Shown here piece by piece: positions 1-8,344 of a stretch of DNA of 54,094 nt. Below the pieces are notes generated by a model that saw only the letters and a program-made list of their open reading frames with translations, had not been told where the DNA came from and did no database searches. Every line of letters begins with the position of its first letter. Position 1 is the stretch's first letter. The DNA comes from Alphaproteobacteria bacterium (GTDB lineage: Bacteria > Pseudomonadota > Alphaproteobacteria > Sphingomonadales > Sphingomonadaceae): contig JAUIJI010000003.1 in NCBI GenBank assembly GCA_030431435.1, forward strand, positions 1 to 54,094, written 5' to 3'. A program made the translations under genes and the position numbers.

Positions 1-53
1 TCGTTCCAATTTGACATTTAGTCCATTTCATAATGGGCGACCGAGGAGAGACC

Positions 54-1172
54 ATGACGACCCCCGCACGCGCCGCCATTTGCCGTGGAAATACCCAGCC
101 TTTCAGCATCGAGGAAGTCGAGCTGGATGACCTGAAGCCCGACGAACTGCGGGTGCGCGTGGTGGCCTGCGGCGTATGCCATACCGATATGGCCGTGCGC
201 GATGCACAGTTGCCCGTGCCGCATCCCGTGGTGCTGGGCCACGAAGGCGCTGGCATTGTCGAGGAAGTGGGCAGCGCCGTCACCGTCGCCAAGCCGGGGG
301 ACCGGGTGGTGATGAGCTTCAACAGCTGCGGTTCCTGCCCCAGCTGCGATATCGACGCGCCGACCTATTGCTACAACTTCTTCCCGCACAACTGGTCAGG
401 CACGCGCGCGGACGGTTCGCCCACCATGTTCATGGGCGGTGAAAAGATGAATGCGAACTTCTTCGGCCAGTCGAGCTTCGCCACTCACGCCATCGCGCAT
501 GAGGCGAACACGGTAAAGGTGGCCGACAGCGCGAAGGATATCCCGCTCGAACGCATCGCCCCCATCGGTTGCGGGCTGATGACCGGCGCGGGCGCAGTGC
601 TGCGCTCGATGAAGGTGCGCGCGGGAATGCCCATCGCCGTGTTCGGCGCGGGCACCGTGGGCATGGCCGCGATTATGGCTGCCAAGATCGCCGGCGCAAA
701 CCCGATCATCGCGGTGGACGTGAATGACAGCCGCCTTGAGCTGGCAAAGGAACTGGGCGCGACCCATGCCTTCAACGCGAAGGATGGCGCGAATGACAAG
801 ATCAGGGAACTGGTGCCGCAGGGCCTCGGCTATATGTTCGACACCACCGGCATCAACACGGTGATCCAGGACGCGTGGAACCTGCTCGCCCCGATGGGCA
901 TTTGCGGCATCGTCGGCGCATCTGACCCGGCTGACAACCTCACCTTCAACGAAGCCGCCTTCATGGGCGGCGGCCGCCGCGTCATGGGCATCCTGGGCGG
1001 CGACAGCGATGTCGGCCCCTTCCTCAACGAATTGCTCGATTATCACGTGAAGGGCCAGTTCCCCTTCGAAAAGCTGATCGGCTATTTCGATTTCAACGAA
1101 ATCAACGAAGCGATCGAAGCGAGCGAGAACGGCACCGTGGTCAAACCGGTGCTGCGCATTTCACCGGAGTAA
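54..1172 (+). CDS. Zinc-dependent NAD(P) alcohol dehydrogenase
   Basis: 372 residues. A medium-chain dehydrogenase that oxidises primary or aryl alcohols with NAD(P) in the cytoplasm. The catalytic zinc site is visible as CGVCHTD (39-45), GHEGAG (62-67) and a later Cys in IGCGLMTG. The structural zinc lobe is a four-Cys cluster near residues 93-108 (C-x2-C-x2-C-x7-C), and the Rossmann motif GAGTVG is near residue 196. The closest described families are aryl/benzyl alcohol dehydrogenases; the substrate is not deducible. I chose ATG 54 because GAGGAG sits just before it; an in-frame ATG at 33 has no ribosome site. It opens a tight plus-strand operon: the next gene starts 6 bases after this stop. 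Confidence 0.9.
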   Translation: MTTPARAAICRGNTQPFSIEEVELDDLKPDELRVRVVACGVCHTDMAVRDAQLPVPHPVVLGHEGAGIVEEVGSAVTVAKPGDRVVMSFNSCGSCPSCDIDAPTYCYNFFPHNWSGTRADGSPTMFMGGEKMNANFFGQSSFATHAIAHEANTVKVADSAKDIPLERIAPIGCGLMTGAGAVLRSMKVRAGMPIAVFGAGTVGMAAIMAAKIAGANPIIAVDVNDSRLELAKELGATHAFNAKDGANDKIRELVPQGLGYMFDTTGINTVIQDAWNLLAPMGICGIVGASDPADNLTFNEAAFMGGGRRVMGILGGDSDVGPFLNELLDYHVKGQFPFEKLIGYFDFNEINEAIEASENGTVVKPVLRISPE

Positions 1173-1177
1173 GCGCC

Positions 1178-2071
1178 ATGATCACCCGCCTCCTTGCCCT
1201 TGTCGCCCTGTTACTGGCAGCTCCCGCTGTCGCCCAGGACCAGGCCGACCAGCCGCCCTTGACCGTACAGGTCCTGCGCACCAGCGAAGGATCCCTTCAT
1301 GTCAATTCGGCGCTGATCATGGGCGAGCGGGAGGCGGTGCTGGTGGACCCGCCCTTCACCCTTGCCGATGCCCACCGTGTGACCGGCATGGTGCTCGACA
1401 GTGGCAAGACTCTGACGCACATTTTCATCACCCACGACCATCCCGACCATTTCTTCGCGATGGAAGTGCTGGCCGATGCCTTTCCCGATGCCGAGATCGT
1501 GGCGCATGAAACGGTGGTGGCGGACATCTGGCGATCTCTGCCCTTCAAGGTGGCCCGCTGGAGCCCCGGCCTTGGTGACAACGGCCCCGTTCACCCCACG
1601 GCACCGGCTGCGCTGGAAAGCGATGTCATCATGCTGGAAGGCCACGAGTTGCGCGTGCTCGGCCCGATGCAGGGCGACCACCACCATTCCACCGCATTGT
1701 GGGTGCCGGAAATCCGCGCCCTGCTGCCGGGAGACCTTGCGTTCAACGAAGTCCATCTGTGGCTGGGCGAACATACGCCCGAACAGGTGGCCGCATGGCG
1801 CGCGTCGATGGACGAGCTGATGGCACTCGATGCAGACATCGTGGTGGCTGGCCATGCCCGCCCCGGCCTGCCCGATGATGCCAGCAGCCTCACCTTTACC
1901 GCCAGCTATCTCGATGCTTGGCCCGGATTTGTCGCAGCCTCCTCCAGCGCCGCGGAAATGCAGCAGATGGTGCGCGAGGCTTTCCCGACGACGATCGACG
2001 TGCTCGACAATTTCATCCTGGTAAACTCGACCGAAGTGGCCAAGGGCGAACAGCCGATCTGGGAAGAATAG
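1178..2071 (+). CDS. Secreted MBL-fold metallo-hydrolase
   Basis: 297 residues. The first 19-20 residues form a signal peptide ending APAVA-Q, so the protein is probably periplasmic. The metallo-beta-lactamase motif HxHxDH is at 86-91 (HDHPDH). Further ligand motifs follow: GDHHHS, a PGD loop, and a final AGHA. The family hydrolyses esters, thioesters or lactones, or acts on sulfur compounds; nothing here fixes the substrate. It lies 5 bases after the alcohol dehydrogenase and 11 bases before the next dehydrogenase, so all three are likely co-transcribed. The pairing suggests a periplasmic hydrolytic step that releases an alcohol for oxidation inside, which is inference. Confidence 0.85.
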   Translation: MITRLLALVALLLAAPAVAQDQADQPPLTVQVLRTSEGSLHVNSALIMGEREAVLVDPPFTLADAHRVTGMVLDSGKTLTHIFITHDHPDHFFAMEVLADAFPDAEIVAHETVVADIWRSLPFKVARWSPGLGDNGPVHPTAPAALESDVIMLEGHELRVLGPMQGDHHHSTALWVPEIRALLPGDLAFNEVHLWLGEHTPEQVAAWRASMDELMALDADIVVAGHARPGLPDDASSLTFTASYLDAWPGFVAASSSAAEMQQMVREAFPTTIDVLDNFILVNSTEVAKGEQPIWEE

Positions 2072-2082
2072 GAATTGCACCG

Positions 2083-3084
2083 ATGAAAGCCGTTACCTTC
2101 CAGGGCCTTCACACCCCCCTCGCCTTCGAGGAGATTGCCGATCCCGTACCGGGCGAAGGCGAGCTGGTGGTGAAAGTGGGCCGCTGCGGCATTTGCGGCA
2201 GCGACCTGCACATGACCGAGGACGCAGCTTACGGCTGCCAGCATGGCGATGTGCTGGGACATGAATTTGCCGGTGAAGTGGTCGCGCTGGGCAAGGGTAC
2301 CACGGGGCAGAAGGTGGGCGATCTGGTTTCGGTTATTCCGCTCAGGAGCTGTGGGCATTGCGAGCAGTGCCGCAGGGGCACCGTGCAATGGTGCACCGGC
2401 TTCGGCCTGCAAGGCGGCGGCTATGCCGAATATGCCGTCACCCGCCCCAACCAGTGCGTCACCCTGCCGACAGACCTGACGCTGGCTGATGGCGCGATCA
2501 TAGAGCCGCTGGCGGTGGCGCTGCACGGCATCAACCTGTCAGGCATGAGGACGGGCGACAAGGTGCTGGTGCTTGGCGCCGGCCCCATCGGCCTTGCCGT
2601 GGCCTTCTGGGCAAAGCGTTATGGCGCAGGGCGCGTGGCGGTGCAGGATATCTCCGACTGGCAGGAGAAGCGCGCGCTCGACATGGGCGCGGATGTCTTC
2701 GTGGTCGATCCCGAAAACCCGGTCGAGAGCGCCGTACAGGGCCTTGGCGGCGAGGCGGATTTCGTCTTCGAATGTGTCGGTGTCCCCGGCCTGATCGACC
2801 AGTCGGTGAAGCAGGTGCGTCCCGATGGCACAATCGTGCTGCTGGGCCTGTGCACCAAGCCCGATACGCTGCACACCTTCCCCATGTTGTCGAAGCAGGT
2901 GAAGCTCGTCACCTCGGCATTCTTCACCGTGCAGGAATACGAAGCCTCGCTCGCCGCGCTGGAACAGGGCGCCATCGAGCCGCGCCTGCTGGTGACGGAT
3001 ACGATCACGCTCACCGACACGCCCGAGGTTTTCGAAAGCCTCAAGAAGCGCACCAGCCAGTGCAAGGTGATGATCGCGCCCTGA
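2083..3084 (+). CDS. Zinc-binding dehydrogenase, butanediol/polyol dehydrogenase-like
   Basis: 333 residues, medium-chain dehydrogenase family. CGICGSD (35-41) and GHE (59-61) are the catalytic zinc signatures. Cys 90, 93, 96 and 104 form the structural zinc lobe. A GAGPIG nucleotide-binding motif lies near residue 165. The CGICGSDLH form is typical of sorbitol, threonine and 2,3-butanediol dehydrogenases rather than simple alcohol dehydrogenases. A diol or acyloin substrate would fit the acetoin-dehydrogenase-like E1 genes on the other strand, but this is inference. ATG 2083 was chosen because the family begins MKA and an AGGAA lies just upstream; a longer frame overlaps the preceding gene. 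Confidence 0.88.
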   Translation: MKAVTFQGLHTPLAFEEIADPVPGEGELVVKVGRCGICGSDLHMTEDAAYGCQHGDVLGHEFAGEVVALGKGTTGQKVGDLVSVIPLRSCGHCEQCRRGTVQWCTGFGLQGGGYAEYAVTRPNQCVTLPTDLTLADGAIIEPLAVALHGINLSGMRTGDKVLVLGAGPIGLAVAFWAKRYGAGRVAVQDISDWQEKRALDMGADVFVVDPENPVESAVQGLGGEADFVFECVGVPGLIDQSVKQVRPDGTIVLLGLCTKPDTLHTFPMLSKQVKLVTSAFFTVQEYEASLAALEQGAIEPRLLVTDTITLTDTPEVFESLKKRTSQCKVMIAP

Positions 3085-3149
3085 TGATCGCGTCCACACG
3101 GACCATGTGACCACTGGCCAAGCCGGCACGCCTCGGCCATAGGCAGGCA

Positions 3150-4514
3150 ATGTCGGAACGGGCCAGACTTACACGCGGATCGATCGCCCGCCACCTTGTC
3201 GAACAAACCGCGCCGCTGATCATCGGCGTTACCGCGATGATGTCCATCGGCCTTGTCGATGCCTATTTCATCGGCCGCCTTGGCGCGACCGAGCTTGCCG
3301 CGATGAGCTTCGTCTTCCCCGTCACTGCCGCGCTTACCAGCCTTGGCGTAGGCGTGATGGCGGGCACCAGTTCGGTTGTCAGCCGTGCCATCGGCGCGGG
3401 CGAGGATGATCGGGCCAGCCGCTGTGCTGCGCTGGGCATATTGCTGGGGCTTGTGACAGGCATCGTCGTGGCCGGGGCGCTGGTGCTGTTCCACGATCAG
3501 CTTTTCACGCTGCTGCGCGCCGATGGCGCGATCCTGCGCCAGATCGGGCTCTACATGCTGCCCTATGCGCTGGGCTTCCCCTTGCTGCTCACCATTACCG
3601 GGATGAACGGGGTGCTGCGGGCGCAAGGCGCGGCCCGGCGCAGCACCATGGTCTCGCTCAGCTTTGCCCTTGCCAACTGGGTGCTCGACCCGATCCTGAT
3701 TGACGGCGCTTTCGGCTTTGCCGGCTTCGGCATTGCCGGCGCTGCCTATGCCACCATCGGCGGCTGGCTGCTGGGCCTCGGGGTTGCATGGTGGAACGTG
3801 CAGCGCGGCGAGATACCGTTCCAGCCGTCGGCCTTGCGCGGAGCACATGTCGCGCGCGGCATCAAGGATGTGTTGCGCGTGGCGGTGCCCGCTTCCTTTA
3901 CCAATTCGATCAATCCGGTCGGCCTTGCGGTGATGACCGGATTCCTTGCCAGCGCGGGCGATGCGGCGGTGGGCGGCTTTGGCGTGGGCGGCCGGTTGCA
4001 GACCATGGCGGTTGTGCCATTGCTCGGCCTGTCAGGTTCCATCGGTGCCATCGTCGGCCAGAACTGGGGTGCGCAGCGATATGATCGCGCCCGCCTTGCC
4101 ATGGTGCAGGCGGGCGGATTCTGCGTGGTGTACGGACTGCTGGCGGCAACCGTGCTCTATTTCGCGCGCGGCTGGTTTGCAGAACTCTTCAGCGATGATG
4201 CGGCAACGGTTGCGGCCACCATGCGCTATCTCGAGATATCCGTCTGGGGCTATGCTGCCTATGGCCTGTTCATCATGGGCAACGGCAGCTTCAACGCGAT
4301 CGATCATGCCTCTACCGCCCTCTCGCTCTCGCTGGCGCGCGTCCTGCTGGTGATGGTGCCCTTTGCCCTGGTGTTCCAGCCCATGTGGGGCGCGGATGCG
4401 GTCTATGGGGCAGAGCTGGCCGCCAACCTGATTGGCGGCGCGGTGTCGATGCTGATGGCGTGGTATTTCCTGCACCACCGGCGCAAGGACGGGCCAGCGG
4501 CCTCGGCAGCCTGA
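3150..4514 (+). CDS. MATE family efflux transporter
   Basis: 454 residues, the usual MATE length, with about twelve hydrophobic segments spread evenly. The two halves each begin with a similar pattern (near 20-60 and 235-275), as expected for the duplicated MATE fold. MATE proteins export organic cations and drugs in exchange for sodium or protons across the inner membrane. It follows the dehydrogenase after a 65-base gap and may share its transcript, in which case it could export a pathway intermediate; that is inference. It converges with the next minus-strand SDR with only 8 bases between the stops and no obvious terminator. Substrate unknown. Confidence 0.88.
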   Translation: MSERARLTRGSIARHLVEQTAPLIIGVTAMMSIGLVDAYFIGRLGATELAAMSFVFPVTAALTSLGVGVMAGTSSVVSRAIGAGEDDRASRCAALGILLGLVTGIVVAGALVLFHDQLFTLLRADGAILRQIGLYMLPYALGFPLLLTITGMNGVLRAQGAARRSTMVSLSFALANWVLDPILIDGAFGFAGFGIAGAAYATIGGWLLGLGVAWWNVQRGEIPFQPSALRGAHVARGIKDVLRVAVPASFTNSINPVGLAVMTGFLASAGDAAVGGFGVGGRLQTMAVVPLLGLSGSIGAIVGQNWGAQRYDRARLAMVQAGGFCVVYGLLAATVLYFARGWFAELFSDDAATVAATMRYLEISVWGYAAYGLFIMGNGSFNAIDHASTALSLSLARVLLVMVPFALVFQPMWGADAVYGAELAANLIGGAVSMLMAWYFLHHRRKDGPAASAA

Positions 4515-4522
4515 GCGCGGTA

Positions 4523-5296
4523 TCAGCTGACGGTCAGCCCGCCATCCACCACCAGCGGATGGCCGGTCATGTAGCTGCTTTCATCCGAGGCGAGGAAGGC
4601 CACCGCCCTGGCGATATCATCCAGCGAAGCGAGCCGCTTGACCGGCACCATGTCCGCAAACGGGCTGGTGTCGGGAGCGCCGAGATTATGGACAATATCG
4701 GTCAGCATGCGGCTGTCGACAAAGCCGGGATGGATCGAATTGACCCGCACACCATAGTCCGCCGCTTCCAGCGCCGCCGTGCGCGTCAGGCCCAGCACCG
4801 CGTGCTTGGACATGATGTAGCCCGACATGTTGGCAGAACCGATCAGCCCGGCAATTGACGAGGTGTTGATCACCGAACCGCTCTTCTGCTCGCGCATGAC
4901 CGGCAGGACATATTTCAGGCCAAGGAACACGCCGAGCACATTGACGCCGAAGATCTTCTCGAACTCTGCCGTCGGGTAATCGGGGATCGATGCCTGCGCC
5001 CCTTCGATACCGGCATTGTTGAAGAAGATATCGATGCGGCCGAAGCGCTCCACCGCCGCATCGACATAGGCCTTTACGTCCTCTTCCTTGCTCACATCTG
5101 CGCTGAGCAGGAGGAAGTCGTCGCTGCCGGAAAAGCTCTCCTCCAGCGCGCTGCAATCGGCCTTGGGATGCTCCACAGCCACGATCCTGTCACCGCGACT
5201 GGCAAGCAGTTTCGCCGTGGCATGGCCGATATTGCCGGCAGCGCCGGTTATCAGCGCGACCTTGCCATCCAGCGCGCCGCTCACCTGGCCGGTCAC
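4523..5296 (-). CDS. SDR family oxidoreductase
   Basis: 257 residues, a classical short-chain dehydrogenase. The N-terminal cofactor motif reads TGAAGNIG, a slight variant of TGxxxGxG, followed by NNAG and the catalytic Ser ... Tyr-x-x-x-Lys, seen as YIMSK. The C-terminal part ends with the family hallmark of an MTG turn and VDGG. It is the last gene of the minus-strand run E1 alpha, E1 beta, lipoyl protein, isomerase, SDR, SDR. Its start overlaps the stop of the preceding SDR by 4 bases, so the two are translationally coupled and probably act on the same substrate class. The actual alcohol or ketone is unknown. Confidence 0.9.
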   Translation of the reverse strand: MTGQVSGALDGKVALITGAAGNIGHATAKLLASRGDRIVAVEHPKADCSALEESFSGSDDFLLLSADVSKEEDVKAYVDAAVERFGRIDIFFNNAGIEGAQASIPDYPTAEFEKIFGVNVLGVFLGLKYVLPVMREQKSGSVINTSSIAGLIGSANMSGYIMSKHAVLGLTRTAALEAADYGVRVNSIHPGFVDSRMLTDIVHNLGAPDTSPFADMVPVKRLASLDDIARAVAFLASDESSYMTGHPLVVDGGLTVS

Positions 5297-6120
5297 TTGA
5301 AGGTTCCGAGCAGGACCCCGCCATCGATCGGTATTTCAACGCCGGTCACGAAGTCCGAAGCATCGGAAGCGAGGAACAGCGCCAGCGGCTTCACCTGATC
5401 GACTTCGCCCATGTGGCCCATCGGGACATAGGCACCCATCGCCTTGCGAGCTTCGGGATTGGCGAGATAGCCGCCGCCGATATTGGTGACGATCATGCCG
5501 GGAGAGATCGAATTGACGCGGATCTTGAACTCGGCCAGCTCCTGCGCAACCTGCCGCACGAGGTGCGAGAGGCCGGCCTTGGAGGCCATGTAGCCCGTGG
5601 CAATCGTGGGGAATGTCTTGGTCGATGCGACGGAGGAGGTAACCACAATCGAACCCGGCTTGCCCAGCGCCTTCATCGCCCGCGCCGCTTCAGCGATGGT
5701 GTAGGCCGTGCCGTTCAGATTGACATCGATGATCTTGGACCAGCTGGAATCGACCAGATTCTCGATCGAACCATCGGGATTGCGTTCGTGTGCGGCGCCA
5801 TTCCAGAAACCGGGACCGTCACCGATACCGGCATTGGCGAAAACCGCGTCGAGACTGCCATTGCGCTCTACGTGTTCTTCGATGGCCTTGCGCGTATCGG
5901 CTGCATCGCTGACGTCGAGCTGGCGGGCCACGACATCCCAGCCCAGATCGCGCATGCGCGCGGCCTCTGTCTCGATATTCTCCTTCGAACGGCCGCTGAT
6001 CGTTACGCTGGCACCGCTTTCCGCAACGGCCTCGGCATAGCCAAGGCCAAGGCCCGAACCGCCGCCGGTCACGAAAACCGACTTGCCCGTCATATCGAAC
6101 TTGCCCAGTACCGAATTCAT
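5293..6120 (-). CDS. SDR family oxidoreductase
   Basis: 275 residues, classical SDR. The cofactor loop reads TGGGSGLG, the NAG motif appears as NAGIG, and the catalytic pair is Tyr-Met-Ala-Ser-Lys preceded by a TSS serine. The protein is longer than its neighbour because of an insertion after the NAG motif. It starts 64 bases after the stop of the TIM-barrel gene, with a GAGGAGAGATGCG leader giving a clear ribosome site. A 7-bp hairpin (6138-6144 with 6152-6158) sits in that gap and could tune expression between the two halves of the operon. Substrate unknown; probably part of the same catabolic route. Confidence 0.9.
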   Translation of the reverse strand: MNSVLGKFDMTGKSVFVTGGGSGLGLGYAEAVAESGASVTISGRSKENIETEAARMRDLGWDVVARQLDVSDAADTRKAIEEHVERNGSLDAVFANAGIGDGPGFWNGAAHERNPDGSIENLVDSSWSKIIDVNLNGTAYTIAEAARAMKALGKPGSIVVTSSVASTKTFPTIATGYMASKAGLSHLVRQVAQELAEFKIRVNSISPGMIVTNIGGGYLANPEARKAMGAYVPMGHMGEVDQVKPLALFLASDASDFVTGVEIPIDGGVLLGTFK

Positions 6121-6137
6121 CGCATCTCTCCTCTTGC

Positions 6138-6158
6138 CGCCCGCGCCATCTGCGGGCG
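6138..6158 (-). other. Intercistronic hairpin
   Basis: A CGCCCGC / GCGGGCG inverted repeat with a 7-base loop sits between the TIM-barrel gene and the downstream SDR. There is no T tract, so it is not a standard terminator. It could stabilise or separate the mRNA segments. Confidence 0.4.
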
Positions 6159-6184
6159 CGTGGTCGGTGCATGTGTTCAGGGCG

Positions 6185-7066
6185 CTATTTGGCCTTCCAG
6201 CTTGCCCGCGCGGCGTTGATCACCTCGCTGGCCTTGCCGAAGCTCACCTCGGCCAGTGTTTCGAGCGGCCAGTAACGCATATATTCGTTGATCACCTCGA
6301 CGCCGACGGGGCCGTCATAGCCGGCGTTCCACACGGCATGCAGGAAGCCCTCGATATCGAATTCGCCATCGCCGGGAAGCAGGCGGCGGTTGATCACCGT
6401 ATCCTCGAACTTCAGCGGCGCGCCGCGGAAACCATCATTTATCTCCACAGCCACCACGATGTCGCTACCGCCCAGCTTGGTCTCCAGCTCGTCAAAGCCG
6501 ATACCGCAACGCTGGACGTGGAGATTATCGACCATGATACCGCCGTTCTTAGCGCCAGAATCCCGCACCAGCTTCAGCACCAGGTCGAGCGAAGGCAGGC
6601 TGGAAAACTGCTTCGGCAGCATTTCGAACACGACATTGGTGCCAACCTCTGCCGCCTCGGCGCACAGCTCGGCAAAGGCCGGGGTCATCTGCTCGACGGA
6701 AACGTCGTGATTGTCGAGATCGGCGATCTTGATATGACGGCCACCCAGTTGCTGCGCGGCATCGAGCAGCAAGGCGCGCCACTTGTCCGATTCCACGCGG
6801 CGTTCATCCGTGCGGAACCATTCGTTCAGCCACTCTATCTCGACATGGACGATGCCGTTGTCGTCGAGCATCCGGCGCACGTCGGCAAGGCTGGTGTGCT
6901 CCTTGATGGCGGCAATATCGGTGTGCCAGAAGCCCATGCCGGTAAATCCGGCGCGGGCCGCGGTTTCGATGCGGGTCCTGATATCGGCGGCGCAAACATC
7001 GGGGCCGGTTGGCGCCGTGCCTTCAGCCAGCGTCCAGAACGAGCCCAGTATGGGGACTTCAGACAT
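6185..7066 (-). CDS. Sugar phosphate isomerase/epimerase (TIM barrel) family protein
   Basis: 293 residues. The protein matches the AP-endonuclease-2-like TIM barrel superfamily that includes IolE, hydroxypyruvate isomerase and related enzymes. Visible features are GFTGMGFW near the start, alternating hydrophobic strands ending in acidic or His residues (HVEIEW, IKIADLDNHD, GIMVDNLHVQ), and a late PVGVEVINEY. These supply the usual metal-binding Glu, Asp and His residues. Reaction and substrate cannot be named. ATG 7066 is chosen over a longer in-frame start because GGAGAG lies just upstream and the upstream extension reads as the non-coding strand of the lipoyl gene. It follows the lipoyl gene by 37 bases. 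Confidence 0.8.
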   Translation of the reverse strand: MSEVPILGSFWTLAEGTAPTGPDVCAADIRTRIETAARAGFTGMGFWHTDIAAIKEHTSLADVRRMLDDNGIVHVEIEWLNEWFRTDERRVESDKWRALLLDAAQQLGGRHIKIADLDNHDVSVEQMTPAFAELCAEAAEVGTNVVFEMLPKQFSSLPSLDLVLKLVRDSGAKNGGIMVDNLHVQRCGIGFDELETKLGGSDIVVAVEINDGFRGAPLKFEDTVINRRLLPGDGEFDIEGFLHAVWNAGYDGPVGVEVINEYMRYWPLETLAEVSFGKASEVINAARASWKAK

Positions 7067-7103
7067 TCGACTCTCCGTTCTTTTTTGAAATCGAAGGCGG
7101 GCG

Positions 7104-7346
7104 TCAGCCCTCGGTTTCCACCACGCAGACAGCCTCGCCCACTTCGGCGATCTCGTCTTCCGGCACGAGGATCTCGACCATGGTGCCATCGCCCACGGCT
7201 TCCACCACCTGCGTCACCTTCTCGGTCTCGATCTCGTACAGGCCATCGCCTTCCTTGATCGGATCGCCGGGCTGCTTGAGCCACTTCACGATCGTGGCCT
7301 CTTCCATGTTCATGCCATAGCGCGGCAGTTTCAGCTTGATCTTCAT
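7104..7346 (-). CDS. Stand-alone lipoyl/biotinyl carrier domain protein
   Basis: 80 residues, one complete lipoyl domain and nothing else. The modification site is ETEKV with Lys 43, and the surrounding pattern (LPRYGMNMEEATIVKW, then GDPIKEG) is that of the E2 N-terminal domain of acetoin and pyruvate dehydrogenases. There is no peripheral-subunit-binding or acyltransferase domain. Its start overlaps the E1 beta stop by 4 bases, so it is made with the E1 subunits and probably receives the acyl group from them. The catalytic E2 domain and E3 must come from elsewhere or be dispensed with; none is seen in the window. Confidence 0.9.
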   Translation of the reverse strand: MKIKLKLPRYGMNMEEATIVKWLKQPGDPIKEGDGLYEIETEKVTQVVEAVGDGTMVEILVPEDEIAEVGEAVCVVETEG

Positions 7347-8332
7347 GCGCCTGCTCCTGCCATTTCACCGGTGATCGATTTGACTGCGGCCACGATCTTC
7401 TCGGGCGTGGGAAAGATCGCCATTTCGGCAACCCCGGCATAGGGCATGGACACATTCGGCACTGTCACGCGCTTGATCGGTGCCTTCAGGTCACCAAAGC
7501 ACTTGTCCGCCATGACCGCGGCGATGTGCGATGCGGCGCTGCAACGATCCTTCGCCTCGTCCACCAGCACCAGGCGGCCTGTCTTGCTGACCGAAGCTGC
7601 GATGCCGTCCTCATCCAGCGGCACCAGCGTGCGCGGATCGACCACTTCGGCGGAGATACCATCCTCTTCCAGCTTCTTGGCGGCGCGCAAGGCGGGGCGC
7701 ACCATGGTGCCGATGGCACAGATGGTCACGTCGCTGCCTTCCTTGTGCACTGCCGCCTTGCCGAAGGGCACGAGGTATTCGCCCTCGGGGACTTCGCCGC
7801 TGTCTCCGCCGCGCCCGCTTGCTTCAAGGAAGAAGGTCGGGTTGTTGCCACGAATGGCGGTAGTCAGCAGCCCCTTGGCATCGGCCGGGGTGGCCGGTGT
7901 CACCACATTGACGCCGCCGATGTTCATCAGCGTGGGATAGGGCGTATCGGAATGCTGCCCGGCCAGCGAGCGGCCTCCGCCATAACCCGCAATCACGGTA
8001 ATCGGCAGGTCCATCTGCCCGCCCGTCATCATTCGCAGCTTGGCCATCTGGTGGGCGATGGCATCCATGCCGGTGTAGACGAAGTTGCCGAACATCAGGT
8101 GCAGGATTACCCTGCGGCCTGCCGCAGCGGCACCCACGGCCATGCCGGTGAGCGAGTTTTCGCAGATCGGTGTGTTGTACACCCGTTCCGGTCCGAAGGT
8201 CTTGTAGACCTCGCGCGTGTCACCGAAGATCGCCAGTTCCACGTCCTCGCCGAACAGGACGATATTCTTGTCGCGTTCCATCTCGTCGAGGAACACCTGG
8301 TTGATTGCCTGGATATAGCGTTGTTTTGCCAT
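7343..8332 (-). CDS. 2-oxoacid/acetoin dehydrogenase E1 component, beta subunit
   Basis: 329 residues, the usual length for E1 beta of branched-chain oxoacid, pyruvate or acetoin dehydrogenases. It holds the transketolase pyrimidine-binding domain (early GEDVELAIFGDT, then CENSLTGMAVGAAAAG) and the C-terminal transketolase domain (VVDPRTLVPLDEDGI). It pairs with the E1 alpha gene 12 bases upstream to form an alpha2-beta2 thiamine diphosphate enzyme that cleaves a 2-oxoacid or acyloin and passes the acyl or aldehyde unit to a lipoyl lysine. The adjacent single lipoyl domain is the likely acceptor. Acetoin-type E1 is favoured over pyruvate E1 by the diol-dehydrogenase-like neighbour, but that is inference. 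Confidence 0.9.
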   Translation of the reverse strand: MAKQRYIQAINQVFLDEMERDKNIVLFGEDVELAIFGDTREVYKTFGPERVYNTPICENSLTGMAVGAAAAGRRVILHLMFGNFVYTGMDAIAHQMAKLRMMTGGQMDLPITVIAGYGGGRSLAGQHSDTPYPTLMNIGGVNVVTPATPADAKGLLTTAIRGNNPTFFLEASGRGGDSGEVPEGEYLVPFGKAAVHKEGSDVTICAIGTMVRPALRAAKKLEEDGISAEVVDPRTLVPLDEDGIAASVSKTGRLVLVDEAKDRCSAASHIAAVMADKCFGDLKAPIKRVTVPNVSMPYAGVAEMAIFPTPEKIVAAVKSITGEMAGAGA

Positions 8333-8344
8333 GATTGGTGCTCC